Part shown: piece by piece, positions 1-10,392 of the stretch
How positions within the stretch are numbered: position 1 is the stretch's first letter
Layout: each line of letters starts with the position of its first letter
Source: Bactericera cockerelli
Lineage: Eukaryota > Arthropoda > Insecta > Hemiptera > Triozidae
NCBI GenBank assembly: GCA_024516035.1
Contig: CM044962.1
Coordinates: 2,293,027-2,357,026, forward strand
DNA: 64,000 nt
Direction: 5' to 3'
The notes under the pieces: generated by a model
Databases searched by the model: none
What the model was told of the DNA's origin: nothing
Seen by the model: the letters and a program-made list of their open reading frames with translations, nothing else
Position numbers and translations under genes: made by a program

Positions 1-601
1 TTCATTTAATTTTTTCTTGTAATAGTCAATTTCAGTTTTATTTATAAGTTTTTGTAGTGTGTTTCTATATCTATTATAGTACGTTTTTAATCTTACATTA
101 TCAGGGTTTTTTTTACATTTTTTGTATATTTTTTCTCTATTTCTTATTGATTTAACTAAATTTGGTGACATCCATTCTTTCAATGGTCTATTTTTTCTTT
201 CTATTATTTTTGTTATTGTGTTTTTTATTTATGTATTTTTTTATTATTTGTATAAATTCATAAGATGCTGTCTCAATATTGTTATTTGTTAGAACTGTTA
301 TCCAATTTTCTTTAGATATGTCATTAATTAAGTTTTCTTCATCAATTTTTTCAAATTTTGAAGTTATTATTTGTTTGATGTCTTTTTGGTTACATTTTAT
401 TTTAATGTAAAGGGAATAATGATCAGTTAGATCGGTTTCAATTATTGAAGCTTGAATTTTTGAATGGAATATTTCTGAGCAAAAAAAATGATCTAAACAG
501 GATTCAGATTCATATCTTGTTACATCATTTATGAAAGATGTCAAGTTTAATGAGGCTAAAAGATCAAGATAGTTGTTAACAGTTGTTGAGTTTTTATTCA
601 A
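1..601 (-). pseudogene. LINE fragment: end of APE endonuclease and linker, frameshifted
   Basis: Reading on the minus strand, positions 601-188 encode about 137 residues typical of the end of a LINE apurinic-type endonuclease: a segment like FINDVTRY, then LDHFF, then TDLTDHYSL, which matches the usual '(I)DHI ... SDH' closing motifs. The frame breaks near 188 in an A-rich run. It resumes in another frame down to position 1 with PLKEWMSP, SIRNRE and YRNTLQKLI, the usual linker between endonuclease and reverse transcriptase. The element runs off the left edge, so its reverse transcriptase would lie outside the window. The frameshift marks it as a dead copy. The clade (Jockey/CR1-like) is a guess. 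Confidence 0.75.
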
Positions 602-1437
602 TATGTTTATATTAATATCACCTAGAAAGCATTTCGTAAACTATGTTTTTCACGTGATCCCAAATGTTCCTGTTGGCAGCTCCATATTCTGCCAAATGCA
701 AATCTGCCATTTCAGCATCCGAATAATAATTATTATGTAACTTGTACTAAAAAAACTCAAGAAGTTTAAAAATAATATTTCATAGAATGCAGAAAAATAT
801 GCTTGAAAACTATCATCGAGAAACAAACAATCATTCATTTGACTGGCCTTTAATTAATTCCAAGGAAAATAATTATCAGACATAAATAGCTAATTACTCT
901 TTGAGTACAAGACGACCCTACACGGTCAACACTTTTAAGATTTTGAACATCATTTTTTGAGACTTACCTGGTTCGTTTTCCCAGAAGATCACGTGATAAA
1001 AAATCGTAAAATTATTTTTTAGCATCCTTGGGGTGGCCGCCAACTTTTATCAAACTTGCCCATGTTTGTGCCAAAATTTGCTCGGGGAAATCTTGAGTGT
1101 TTCAAAGTGTAAAAAACTTACATGAGAATTTTTTTTCTATTCAGGTGTCAAAAAAGATGCCAAACCAAATCGTAAAAAACAAAGTAGTGTAGCTAGAAAC
1201 ATCGAAATTTTGTTGCCTTTCTGCAGAAATGTTCAGAATTAACTCATCTTAAACAGGAAAAAAGTTCTGACCTGAAGAATAAGCCAAAGTCGAACTTTTT
1301 CAGAAAGTTGCAAAAAATCACTTTGTGCAGTTATAAAGGCGAATCCGAAAAAACGGATTGCAGATCCGGCCTGGAAATGTCGTCAGTAATCTACCATTAA
1401 CGGGTGTAAACGTTTTTTTGGTCCACCCTGTATACAT
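602..1437. other. AT-rich stretch without a recognisable gene
   Basis: Only very short reading frames occur and none resembles a known protein. I saw no upstream exon of the CAP gene here. A 'ccaccctgtata' end near 1424-1435 resembles the terminus of a Tc1/mariner-type element, but I found no partner end. Confidence 0.5.
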
Positions 1438-1499
1438 TACCAAGCCACTTCTCTACACTACCAAGCCACTTCTCTACACTATCGAGCCACTTCTCACAA
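1438..1499 (+). repeat. 21-bp tandem repeat, three copies
   Basis: The unit reads 'taccaagccacttctctac' plus two bases and occurs three times with few changes. It ends just before the splice acceptor of the CAP exon, so it lies in that gene's last intron. Confidence 0.85.
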
Positions 1500-1522
1500 A
1501 GTTGATAACTTCTGTCCCTCAG

Positions 1523-1686
1523 GTCACTTCACTCAGGTAGTATGGAATGGTTCGAAATGGCTTGGAGTGGGCGTGGCGACCAAAGGAGGCCGCACCGTGG
1601 TTGTGGCTAACTATTATCCTAAAGGCAATTGTATTGGAGCGTTTGGTAAAAATGTCCCTAGGCTCAAATCATTCTGGAAGAAGTAA
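1523..1686 (+). CDS. CAP/SCP-family protein, last exon only (GAPR-1-like)
   Basis: After a good acceptor (ctgtccctcag at 1512-1522), a phase-2 exon encodes GHFTQVVW, then LGVGVA, VVVANYYPKGN, and a stop at 1684. The signature GHFTQ(V/I)W and the ANY-PxGN segment are the two classic CAP motifs. Together with the short tail after IGAFGKNVP, they match the Golgi-associated plant pathogenesis-related 1-like branch rather than the cysteine-rich venom allergens. Family members are usually secreted or membrane-associated and bind sterols or lipids. The upstream exons, which carry the two histidines of the CAP cavity, are not in 1-1522. They are either beyond the left edge, past the LINE at 1-601, or lost. 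The exon itself looks intact. Confidence 0.8.
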
Positions 1687-2640
1687 GATGACATGAAATA
1701 TTGAGAAGTTACATTACGATTGAAAAAAAAAATTAACTTCTGATGATGCCATTAGAGGATATAACTGAAGCACCCTGAATGGAGTTTAACACGTTCATCG
1801 CCGCAGTATTTTATATGACTTGTTGTTCTGTGCCAATCTTCTACCAAAATTGACTTGTTTTTACAAATTGAGAAGTATCAAATTGTAGCTGTGTTCCAGG
1901 ACAATCATAATCCCATAAGAAATACATTAAAATAAAAGGTCTATAGGGGTTTATTGTAACTCTTCACAGCTTTCAAAACCCTCAGGGGGTTTTAAAGTAC
2001 CAGTCAATAAAACCAATAAAGCTCCCATGTGGGTTTTCGGTACCAGCTCTATTTCTAAAAGCCTCCATATGGGTTTACGGCGCTGAACGTGTTAATAATA
2101 ATAATAAAATCTTTTTTCTTTTACATGTAAGTTACCTTTATTTATTTATATAAAACATAATTAATTTAAGAAATATAGTTTACATTAAATTTAATAATGG
2201 ATATTAGATCTGAAGAACTCTTGATTGAATTACTTTAATAAGGAAAAACTTTTTCTCCAATGATTTTTTAATACATTTTTTTGATAATTAATTGATAATT
2301 TTTTAAATGTTCTTTTAAGAGTGTAGCTGTAGATGTTATTAATTTTTAGCTTTTTTCATATTCGGAAACTTAGTAAAAAAACCCTCATAATGTCAATGAG
2401 ATGTCCAAAGAATAAGATCAGACCTAATTTCATACTGTTACAAGGTTTCGGTTCATTTGATCTTGATGATCTTCGTTAGTTTCCCAGCGCAGTGTAGGGC
2501 CAATGATATTGTGCTGTCAAGGGTGTCTTTCATAATCACTTGTGTCAGGTCAGTCAATTTTTTATTGATGTTATGATTGGCAAAGAACTTCAGAACCAGA
2601 AAGAATGGGAAAGCTGTTCCAAAAACGCCAAGCCAAACCA
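1687..2640. other. Intergenic AT-rich stretch
   Basis: No gene is visible. It holds an (aat)n run near 2093-2107 and low-complexity AT sequence. The 3' UTR of the CAP gene probably ends in its first few hundred bases, but no clear poly(A) signal was identified. Confidence 0.4.
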
Positions 2641-2644
2641 AATA

Positions 2645-3560
2645 CCAAACACTTCCGCACGTTTGGTCTTTGATTTGGTCCATTTATTAAAACATTGTAT
2701 TCTCATTCCCAAACTCAATTTTTTAGTGCGAACAACTGGAATATGGAAATGTCCTCAACTTGTGAACACTATTGATAAAAAGATAAGAGACACATTGGAA
2801 GCAACGTTGAATGTTGAGTTAAGTGGAGATCAGTGGACGCAAGCTTGTTTACCCATTGATAAATAATAATAATAATTTCGCCTTATTTATACTGCTCGAT
2901 TAAGGACTATTAAAGTCCCATTATTCCAGCAGTAAGCCCAAGACATATTATTATGTGGTAAAAATCCCAATTGGGAGGATAACATGTCATGTCCCAGCTG
3001 GGTTTCGAACCCATGACCTCTGGAGTCTTTGGATTCACAGAGTGCCGCCTTTACCACTGACCTACCGGGACAGATAAAGGTAGTCTTGGCATCAGGAAAG
3101 TTCAGGATTTATCTTTTTCAGCTTTCTTGTCCTCTGCTTTTGGAGTAAAAGTTCTTGTGGTTACATTAACACATTTACAAAACTACGAGATCAATTTACC
3201 TCATCTGAAAGAGGCGCTCGAAGCATGGAATGTATTGAATCCTGGAAATATTCCTGTTGTTCGAGACCGTCAGAGTCAATGGAGTAAAATTGTAGTAGAA
3301 AAAATTGTTCAGTCGCTACATCTTTCAACCAACGTGGATAGGCTAAGATTCGAATTCATTCAAAATCCTTTTTTGAATGAATTTTGGCACTTGTTTCATC
3401 AATTGCAGCGATGGTTGTATCGTTTGCAAAAGCTAGAGCTGTCAAATTTTCTAAATTCGAATTGAAATCCATGGTCGGCTGCCACGCTTCAGTCCGTAAT
3501 GAGTCTGAGAATAAAATCCTGACACAGATTGAAGTCGTCGGCGATAGCAAGAGGCCTTGA
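2645..3560 (+). pseudogene. Decayed copy of the PHD-RT retroelement, C-terminal half
   Basis: Translated pieces match the intact element at 32414-35494 in order. Around 2690-2860 it reads HCILIPKLNFLVRT and QWTQACLPI, against CLYVPKFNFLLRT and QWVQACLPI in the intact copy. From 3075 it reads LGIRKVQDLSFSAFL, against LGIRCLQDICLPSFL. The copy is split by a T1 SINE (2864-3072), and stops appear after about 3465. Divergence is high, so this is an old or different subfamily. Confidence 0.75.
2864..3072 (-). mobile_element. SINE family T1 (tRNA-derived), with target duplication
   Basis: On the minus strand it starts tgtcccggtaggtcagtgg (box A-like), contains box B 'gggttcgaaacccagc', then a body with 'taccacataataat', and ends in (att)n. 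The six bases gataaa flank it on both sides (2858-2863 and 3073-3078), a target-site duplication. It interrupts the coding sequence of the old retroelement. Confidence 0.85.
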
Positions 3561-3639
3561 TGACTCCTTGTTTAGTTCAATCTTAGTTGAATGTGTTGTC
3601 GATAGATTGATAGTCAAATTCTGAAACCAACAATACTCC

Positions 3640-3821
3640 CTACAGTGCATAAATCCTTAACCAAAAGACACTTTTCTTATATAGCACCTAAAATATACAA
3701 TGAAATTCCTGACAATATAAAAGAAGAAAGAGAATTAATTGTAATCAGACATGAACTACGAAAATGGTTAGACGTAAAACAAAATAGAGAAAAACTTATT
3801 AAAATTATAAACTCGATTTAA
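3640..3821 (+). pseudogene. LINE remnant: last codons of a reverse transcriptase ORF
   Basis: The plus strand reads YIAPKIYNEIPDNIKEE ... LRKWL and stops at 3819. This is the usual C-terminal 'W/YN.LP..I ... F...L..WL' ending of Jockey/CR1-type LINE proteins. No upstream domain is attached. Confidence 0.5.
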
Positions 3822-3829
3822 AACTAAAA

Positions 3830-5369
3830 ATAAATATGACTTAGTTAATTTTTTATATATAACTATGTATTTTATGTATTGTATAAGTAGTAAATATAAT
3901 TTTTTTTCATTACCGAACTATTAGCGACAAAAAAGAGGAAAATCACACTTTTATGATTATTTATAAATTGACGGGAGATACCCATTTTACAAGTGTCCCT
4001 AACCTATCTAAAACGTAGGTGATGAAAAAACAAAAAAAATCCAGTAACTCACTACAGTAAAAAATGTAATTCCATAACAGCATAACTTACCTTGCCAATG
4101 TCTTAGATGTCCTCAGCACATTTTAGAAGACGAATTGATTTTTTGATACGATTTTTTTCTTGATCGGGGGATGTATCATTAGCCGCTTTTTTATAGCCAC
4201 AACATCATCAAGGGGTTGTGCTGTCTTTTTGCATTTATTTATCTTGATTATTATAATTACTATTATCTGGTGTATTTTAAAAATATATTTCATGTAAATA
4301 GCTACAATTAAATTAGAACCCATAAAAATAATATATTTACTATAATTTACAATTATTCAAAGACTATTTATTTTATTATTGTAGGTACCAGGGTACCTAG
4401 AATAAATCTGTAAGGTAATTTGGGTGCGAAAACAATTTTAATAGTGACAATATCTAAAAATATTAATTTGAGATTTATTCTTTTACCAAAGATTTAAAAA
4501 GTAAAATGGTGAATAAAATAAATAAAATAGTAAAATGCTTAGCTATCAATCAATCCATCCTATTGTGAATAAATATGACTGTCACAAAAATGGAATAGAC
4601 CCCACGAACAATTTTAGGATGGATCCGAGCCCGAATTCAAATAGCCATCATCGGGTCATCTAGTGTGTATTAGAGGAGCCTGAATCAAAAAATTAAAAGG
4701 TATGCAATTTATTACGTTTTCAAATTTGCTTGAAAATACTTTTACTTAAAATAAAAGAAATCAAAGTTAATTATTATAAGTAGGGAACTAGACTAGAGAG
4801 TAAAGCCGAGATAACACCGAGTGTAACATTCTTGCAAACTTTCATGCTCGTCTCTTCTTTTGGAAACAAATGAGACCAAATACCAGTGAGTAGTATAAAA
4901 AACTATGCCCATTTCCATTTGAGTGCGATTTCGTGGAGTATTTTGCTGTTCCCCCAAAGTCGGGTTGAGTAAGTAGTAAAGGTAGCATTACGAAATAGAG
5001 GAAGCAAAGATATACCCCACCTGTCCTGCGCTTCCCCCCCACTCTCACCATCTCCAATCCCCGCTCTCTCCATGCAACCCTCCATCTATCCCCTTAGCTC
5101 CTCAGAGTACATAACATACATAATGTCAATGTATGGATATCACGTGCGCGGTTGATGTTGCGTAGTCCAACTGATATACTGTGCACTTAAAAATACGGGG
5201 TGTATGTAGACTGATAAAATTGATTCGCAACATTTTGTAGTCAATATTCGAGACAAAATGTTGCGAAACTTTGTGCGGCAAAAGTTTGTACTCAGTGGAA
5301 ACCCGGCCTAAAAGGTTCTCAATAAACTGGTGTGAATATTACACGACTTTCTAATACAATTGAAGGAGT
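3830..5369. other. AT-rich stretch, no gene seen
   Basis: No reading frame here resembles a protein. Around 3950-4030 the minus strand carries a sequence like the 3' tail of the LINE at 63130-63982 ('aatgggtatctcccgtcaa'), suggesting a truncated tail copy. Around 5220-5265 there is a short imperfect inverted repeat (gcaacattttgt / acaaaatgttgc). Confidence 0.4.
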
Positions 5370-5672
5370 AGTCACCTTGGCTTAGCGGTAGCATGCTCGG
5401 CTTGCACTCCAGGTGACCCGGGTTCGAATCCCGGCGGGGTCAGATTTTTTTGCCTCTGACTTTGGATGTCGGGGCCTACCCTAGCCTCGTGAGCCGTGAG
5501 GACAATTTGGGGTAGTTGTAGAGTAGGCAACGACCAGTGGCGGCATTACGAGATTGATATTGGAATATGATGGTTGGTTGGAGATATGATGTTTAGTTTA
5601 GTTTAGTGGAGATAAGCATTAGTTCTCGTAATGTCGATGCTACCCACTAAAAATTGTGACATAACAACACAA
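5370..5672 (+). mobile_element. SINE family T5 (tRNA-derived)
   Basis: The head has box A 'tggcttagcggtagca' and box B 'gggttcgaatcccgg'. The body ends near 'ctacccactaaaaattgtga', which is shared in reverse with the copies at 22059-22407 and 43625-43905. Confidence 0.75.
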
Positions 5673-6411
5673 ATAACCAGCTCTTATTTTATCTTAATAC
5701 AATTGAAGAAGCCTTTCCAGTAATATCCGAAATATTAAAAAAAAAACCACCTTCACTTATCCCTCGAAAATTAGGACAATATCTACCACTGGTGACCATA
5801 GTTCAATTTTATTATAAAATTTTAACAGGAACAGCACGAACAAATTTACATGTTTGTGGCATTTGATTGATATGAAATAAAAAAAATATAACAAGGTCAT
5901 TTCAAAGATCAACACAGAGTGTAATTTCTGTAACCAGCTGTATTGTGTTGGTATTCCCTGATTGGTTCTTAGCTCATCTCATTTCAAAAATAAATTTAAA
6001 ATGCAGATTAAAAAATTGGCACTCTCATTTGATACTCCATTTTTCAAAAGGACGCAGAATGAGAACCAATCAGAAGTCAGAACATTTTGTTCATCCAACA
6101 AAAAAAAAAAACCGAGTGCCCGACTCGGTTTGAATGTTTGTTTACGTTTTGAGAGCACCAGTCGATAAACAGTGCATTTTATTATGACTGTTCGCTCTGT
6201 TTCGTTTAAAAATGTATAGTAAAATTCGATTTATATTTGCGACATTTTAAAATTTACTGCCGTAACAAGTGTTTGATAAATATGATAAATAGGGTTTAAA
6301 TCTCACCATGTAGCAAGGCTTGCTCAATGCACTAAAAAGTGGTCTCAATGGTAACAGTTGGAAAACTCAAATTCATGAGATGTCCCCTCTAAATATGTAC
6401 CAGTTGTAGTC
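5673..6411. other. Intergenic stretch, no gene seen
   Basis: Short reading frames at 5945-6168 are low-complexity and have no recognisable domain. I see no supported feature. Confidence 0.4.
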
Positions 6412-6568
6412 TGTCCCGGTAGCTCAGTGGTAAAGGTGGCGGTCTTTTAAACCAGAGGTCGCGGGTTCGAAACCCAGCCGGGACATGACATGTTATACTC
6501 CCATTTGACATTTTTACCACATAATAATACGTCTTAGGCTTACTGCTTGAAAAATGGGACTGGCCCAT
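6412..6568 (+). mobile_element. SINE family T1
   Basis: A full tRNA-like head (tgtcccggtagctcagtgg, box B gggttcgaaacccagc) is followed by the family body 'accacataataatacgtctt'. It lies downstream of the stop of gene A. Confidence 0.85.
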
Positions 6569-6802
6569 ATGTGAAAGACCATATAGTGTGAAAAAATATA
6601 AGTGAAAGAATGACATGACTTTTCATGTGTAAATTACATTGGTGTAAAATTTAAAAAAAAAAAAAATCATTTCAAAAGTGAAAATCAGTGAAAATTTTAA
6701 AGAATTATTTAAGATTTTGTGACCGCAAATTATAGTCAATTTGCGTTTTAAAATTATATTCGATGAAATTCAAATGATTACAAAAATGTACTGCAGCTAA
6801 TT

Positions 6803-9113
6803 CTATTTCTTGAGAGAAAGAAAATTCTTTGATTTTCCAGTATTTTTTCTTTGGAAATGTTGGCTAGGCGTTGCAGAGGAAGAACCTCCCGATTCTGGAG
6901 TTGGTTGAATTGGTTGAAACTGAGTTGCAAACGGTCCAGAAATTGAGGAAGAAGAATAAGGAACAGACGGTTGAGCAATGGTGGTAGGAACAAGGTAGTT
7001 TCGATTTGATCCGCTTGATACTACATCGCCTCTCCTGGGGAAAGGAAAGGAAAAGTTTATTTTTTTAGTTAAAATATATTTTTTCTCAACAAAATGGCCA
7101 TTTTTTTCATTTTGGGAAAATCTACAGATTTATGTTATGAAGAGCCAATAATTGTTTGAAAGAGCTGCACTGTTTTTGTATCTGAAATGAATTATGATAC
7201 CATTGAGCTAATAGTTTTGGCGTCACCAGTCACTAATGAAAACCATTTAATTTCAAGACTTTTATGTTCAAAAAAGGATGCACAAAAAAAGCTTTGAATA
7301 AGTTTCCTTTCAAATACAATAATTTCTTGATGAAAAATGGAAAAAAAATCAGATGTGCTTCACCTTTGTTTTTTGTCGATAAAATTGAAAAATTTCTTTC
7401 CCTCACTCGTCTGCTTATGTCCATGTACCTACATAAGTTATTTTAATTTATATTAAAAGTTTAAGATTAGAATAAAAATACTTATTAGTTTCAAGAACTA
7501 GATTGTATTAAAAAAGTTAGTTCTTCGGGACTCTGTTTAGTAAAAAAAAAAAAAAAACTCGCTTAGAAGATTTCATCGCGGATTTTGTTATAAATCTTAC
7601 CTCAGTTTCTTGGATTCCCTACTTTGAATACGATGTCCACTATGTTCTTGAAATGTTTGTTTTTTTGCTTCAGCTTTCCGTCTATTTTCTTCGTCTTTGA
7701 CGCGGTCCTTTTCTTCTTGATTACGTTCATTTTCTTCATAAGATTTCTGTAGATCTACTTTCTTCTGGTGAGCAAGTGCATTATTCTGTTGAATCAGGAT
7801 GTCCTTCGTCTCCGGACTATATTTTTTATTTTTAAGAATATTTTCTACTTTCGTTCTTCGATCAAGTTCTACCTTTTGAATACTTGCTTCGGTATTTTGT
7901 ATTCGTTGCCTTTTTTTATCAAGACGGTCCTGTTGGTTTCGCATTTTTATTTGCTGTTGCTCTTCATCGAACATTTTACTTCGCTTTGTTAATTTTTCAG
8001 CTAGCTTGCGGTCCATTTCCGCCTGGTATGCGTTTTCTTGTTCGGCTCGATCGCTTTGGCTTTTCGCACTAACGAATACAAGTCTTGGTTGTTCTAGATT
8101 CTGGACATTAACATTTGTGTTTCTTTGGCCCGGGAGACCTAGTTCGAGAAGTGATCCCAAATCCTCCCTCTCATTATTTCGACCGTCAACTGTTGGCGTA
8201 AAGAAAAGGTAACTAAAAAGGTAATGAAGGTTCATTGTGACTATCGGCGGTGCCACCGAATTTTTAATAATTTAGGGTCTCGTTTTTAATAAAAATATTT
8301 TTTTGCTCCGATTTCAATTTTTTTCGTATTATTGGAAGTTTCATAACCTCCTGAGCAACTTTGGTTTTGTGTCCGTCAGTCAGTCTACCTCTGTTGGTCT
8401 GTTGAAAATATTCCTTGTAATTTGCAAATATCAGAAACTACTGAACGGATTTCGATGAAATTTTGTACACATACATAATATACCATTTTAATTAATCAAC
8501 ATCTATAGGTACAATTGGGTAATTCAGTGCCTCATTATTTTGTCCTTCAATTATTGAAAATAAAAACAGGAGGTTATGAAACAAAAATATTCATATATCT
8601 GAATATTTTTTGCTCCGATTTCAAAAATATTCAGAAATATGAATATTTTTGAAATCGGAGCAATTTTTTTTTTTTTTTTTTTTTAAACGAACACGATACT
8701 TCCGATTTCTAATAATAAAAATTTATCAGTCTGGCTGGGGGACTATAAACAGGGAGTAGACCAGCATTGGCTTGGTTCTGGGGACCCTTGTCAATTATTA
8801 GCCTCCTTGTAAAGACAGTGGTAAAAGTGCTGAGTAATTCGTCCACTGTCTGGCTACCATCGTTCACGATGACGCGACCTTGTGATAAAAAAACATGCAG
8901 AAAAAAACCCCTATGACATGATAAATAAAATAGAAGTGTCGTTGTAATAGAAGAGGTAATGGATGGTCGTTGGTAAAATAATGTCCTTTTCAATCTAAGT
9001 TCATGAGTTCTTTAATGTGTGCTGAAAGTGGAATAGCACATTTTGAAAGAAATCTTACCTCCTATTATGAAGATAGCTAGAGAGGCTATAAAAAATACAG
9101 TAAGATTTCCCAT
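6803..9113 (-). CDS. Secreted protein A: signal exon, charged coiled-coil body, Ser/Pro-rich tail
   Basis: Exons join as 9113-9059, 8189-7601 and 7034-6803, giving 291 aa. Exon 1 (55 nt) holds only the signal peptide MGNLTVFFIASLAIFIIG and ends phase 1 at gag|gtaag. Exon 2 starts VDGRNNERED and is about 195 residues of Lys/Glu/Gln/Arg-rich sequence, probably coiled coil (for example EEQQQIKMRNQQDRLDKKRQ), ending phase 2 at ag|gtaag. Exon 3 reads RRGDVVSSGSNRNY, then a Ser/Pro/Gln-rich tail ending SLKK and a TAG. I do not recognise a family. The exon plan and phases match gene B exactly, and the first junction matches gene C. It is inferred to be a secreted, fast-evolving protein (saliva, venom, cuticle or silk-like are all open). 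There are no cysteines in the body and no TM beyond the signal. Confidence 0.7.
8295..8665. repeat. Dispersed repeat with perfect 24-bp inverted repeat
   Basis: The phrase 'tttgctccgatttcaattt' appears near 8302 and again near 22752. At 8610-8633 and 8640-8663 the arms 'ttgctccgatttcaaaaata' onward and their exact reverse complement form a 24-bp hairpin with a 6-nt loop. It is in intron 1 of gene A and is probably a MITE remnant. Confidence 0.6.
8726..8890 (-). mobile_element. Element Z copy (unclassified, minisatellite-tailed)
   Basis: On the minus strand it begins with a slightly changed 'gcgtcatcgtgaacgatgg' and continues 'tagccagacagtgga', then ends with one unit of the 38-bp motif 'tttatagtcccccagccaga'. 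Other copies are at 21568, 32028 and 51378. Confidence 0.7.
8891..9058. other. Intron 1 of gene A, remainder
   Basis: This is sequence between element Z and the splice donor of the gene A signal exon. Nothing else is recognised. Confidence 0.3.
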
Positions 9114-9290
9114 TGCTACAGTGCACAGAGTTGACTGTGAGTTTCTGATCAAATGCTGGTTCAATGTATAGAATTTCAACCGTGCACAAGGTTTGAAACA
9201 ACGCAATAGTGTGAAAATACCAGACACCAAATGTTTTGACCTCATTAGGCTTTACTTGACACATGTACATATGTTTACGTGGAGATATTC
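9114..9290 (-). promoter_or_regulatory. Putative promoter region of gene A
   Basis: Just upstream of the ATG, the minus strand holds 'tctatacat' about 55-60 nt before the start codon, at the same distance as the clear TATA box of gene B. It also has 'cactgtagc' directly before the ATG, and gene B has the near-identical 'cactgtagtc'. Further out, both genes share a 'gtcaag...ctaatga' block. This is inference from paralogue comparison. Confidence 0.35.
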
Positions 9291-9837
9291 ATGTATACAA
9301 ACATCACACAAGTGGAAAATACCTTTGGTAGCAACAGAGTGGTCCAGAATGGGAGAGCTGAAGTTCAGTACCGAAACGTGACACAAACAAGAGATGGGCA
9401 CAGATTTTTAACAGAAAGGCATAGATTTTTCACAAATGGGAACAAATTTTTAAATTTAATATTGAGGAGGCGGTCGATGAAACGATTTCAGATATCGAAG
9501 GATAGAACAATAGACAGTACAAAAAATGTTAGCATAGATCTAGGCCTTGTTCCTGAAAGCGCGGAGTCCCTCCGCACTTCTCACTCCGCAAGTTCAATTT
9601 CTGTTCCTGAAACACTGGCAAAGTTTTTTGGCGGGTCGATTTGGGGAGTTATAATGCGGAGTAATTTTCGTGTTTCTGTTCCTCAAAGCTTTAATTTCAT
9701 TTTCTTTGTACGATTATTGGATTTTCTTTTCTTTCGTTGTGTAGGCTATGTTGTCTTCATTCTCGAGTAGTGAAGACAACATTTCAATGTGCATTCAATG
9801 TTAGTTCAATTAGATTATTAGTCAACTAGCTGAGGTG

Positions 9838-10022
9838 GTCAACTTCATATCATCAACTGAAAATGGTTGCCTGGGAACCTCACCTACCTGAGTTGGGCCG
9901 GAAAGCCAGCATCACAAAGTCTTCACCTCGCTGGACATTGCTTCACTTCAGTGAACCTAATGACAATCGGTGCATTCAATTCGCCCACGGCGCCAATGCA
10001 GCGTCGGATTTGTTGAAAGCCA
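9838..10022 (-). mobile_element. 5S rRNA-derived SINE (SINE3 class)
   Basis: The minus strand reads 'gaatgcaccgattgtcat...' then 'cactgaagtgaagcaatgtc' and 'cagcgaggtgaagactt', a diverged 5S rRNA with its internal promoter. It is followed by the family body 'gctggctttccggcccaact'. Confidence 0.7.
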
Positions 10023-10392
10023 GCTCCCTATAATTTCAGAGATTTTCAACAAACAACAAAATAATTCGTACTTCACACACGTACCTCAAAAGAAACTGTA
10101 ACCCCTACACTACTCCTTATAACTGTCTCTCCTTTTCGCTTTTACTTCGAGCTTTCCTCAAGAGCAATCGCTTCTTTTTTATGAATACCACCCATGTTCA
10201 CCCATAGTGTCATTTTACGAGCAATTAAAATGAATAATGAAGATATAAGTTAAAAATGCCTTGTTATAAGTTCCCAAATGCGAGTTAGTTTTTATTCAAA
10301 TGACGACTACTCTTATTAAAAGTGTAAAATGTACGAGCAATATACTGAGGTATCTTTGCACAAAATATGATTATTCTAGTATTACTTCAGTA

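Noticed and set aside
4842..5085. Small secreted protein (MVRVGGKRRTG... frames)
   Set aside because: Overlapping short frames in composition-skewed DNA, no signal exon layout and no splice support.
5380..5455. Genuine tRNA gene
   Set aside because: Box A and box B are present, but the arms do not fold into a proper cloverleaf and a SINE body follows. The same holds for heads at 6412, 19288, 21264, 38929 and 44976.
9279..9770. 163-aa plus-strand reading frame
   Set aside because: No signal, domain or homology. It overlaps the promoter side of gene A and contains 'gttcctgaaa' repeats, so it is probably a transposon remnant.
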